From CAYJBH01 sp964371365 (lineage in GTDB: Bacteria; Bacillota; Clostridia; Oscillospirales; Ruminococcaceae), in the NCBI GenBank assembly GCA_964371365.1, contig CAYJMO010000056.1:1-13853 (forward strand): a stretch of DNA of 13,853 nucleotides. The letters run 5' to 3'. Below the pieces are notes generated by a model, which saw nothing but the letters and a program-made list of their open reading frames with translations, was not told the origin of the DNA and ran no database searches. Shown piece by piece: positions 13,662-13,853 of this stretch (within the stretch, counting starts at the first letter, position 1; every line of letters begins with the position of its first letter). The position numbers and the translations under genes were made by a program.

Positions 13662-13840
13662 GCCGCGCGCCCGCAGGCGCGCAACTCCCCGAGCGTAAGC
13701 GAGCCAAAGGGCGCGCCCGCAGGGCGCAGGGATTGCGACAGCAAGACCAGAGGTGCGCGCACGCACCGCATGCCCCCGCTCTCGCAAGAGCGGAACACTC
13801 CGACACCGCAGTGTCGAAACCCCGAGCGGAACGAGCCACC
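13662..13840. repeat. GC-rich array of short hairpins with a shared CGCA loop
   Basis: This non-coding tract is packed with short inverted repeats. Perfect stems flank CGCA at 13665-13682 (7 bp), 13752-13767 (6 bp), 13776-13793 (7 bp) and 13801-13816 (6 bp). At 13713-13727 a 6-bp stem encloses GCA, and at 13733-13744 a 4-bp stem encloses GACA. The stem sequences all differ while the loop is kept. Two imperfect direct repeats, 13687-13706 and 13820-13838 (CCCCGAGCG..AA.CGAGCCA), each come just after a CGCA hairpin, so a two-part module occurs twice. Base composition changes sharply from the AT-rich rpmH leader. Reading frames through it are low-complexity and unlikely to be genes. Function unknown. 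Confidence 0.8.
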
Positions 13841-13853
13841 ATCCCCCCTGTAA

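Noticed and set aside
13575..13842. Two overlapping minus-strand reading frames of 70 and 82 codons through the hairpin tract
   Set aside because: They are rich in Arg, Ala, Cys and Gly because they read the GC-rich inverted repeats, have no recognisable domain and no convincing ribosome-binding site, and overlap the rpmH promoter.
13662..13853. A CRISPR array
   Set aside because: There is no constant repeat of 23 or more bases, no regular spacer length and no cas gene; the repeats are short hairpins with differing stems.

Overview
The window looks like the left flank of the chromosomal origin region of an endospore-forming Firmicute, most likely a member of the Clostridia. Two things support this. 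The rpmH-rnpA-yidD-yidC-jag order is the one that normally lies beside oriC/dnaA, and the sporulation genes yabP-yabQ sit directly ahead of a divIC-type gene. A run of 10 Ns at 519-528 and an abrupt right edge inside a repeat-like tract suggest a draft or metagenome-derived contig. Species cannot be named from sequence alone.

Layout, left to right. Positions 61-1830 hold two plus-strand TIM-barrel sugar phosphate isomerase/epimerase genes; the first is broken by the N gap. A strong terminator-like hairpin (about 1895-1935) closes that unit. Positions 2024-3120 hold a split Ada DNA-alkylation repair pair: adaA (Ada-type zinc site plus AraC-type DNA-binding domain) and adaB (O6-methylguanine methyltransferase), overlapping by 4 bases. 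On the minus strand, 5077-3196 is an OmpR-type response regulator followed by an overlapping histidine kinase gene. Plus-strand 5301-6404 is yabP-yabQ-divIC, followed by an amidohydrolase (6422-7555) that ends 16 bases from the convergent trkH.

From 13337 down to 7572 everything is on the minus strand: rpmH, rnpA, yidD, yidC, jag, trkA, trkH. The first five make a ribosomal protein, the RNase P protein, two membrane-protein insertion factors and an RNA-binding protein. trkA and trkH, encoding a K+ uptake system, follow jag closely and occupy the place where mnmE-mnmG are often found.

The right end (13338-13853) has no convincing protein gene other than rpmH at its edge. It has a perfect-consensus sigma-A promoter facing rpmH (13569-13597), a leader of about 225 nt with a long stem-loop, and one near-match to a DnaA box. 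Beyond these is a GC-rich tract (13662-13840) packed with short hairpins. Four different perfect stems each enclose the same 4-base loop, a fifth contains the same bases, and a bipartite module occurs twice. This tract is the least explained part of the window.
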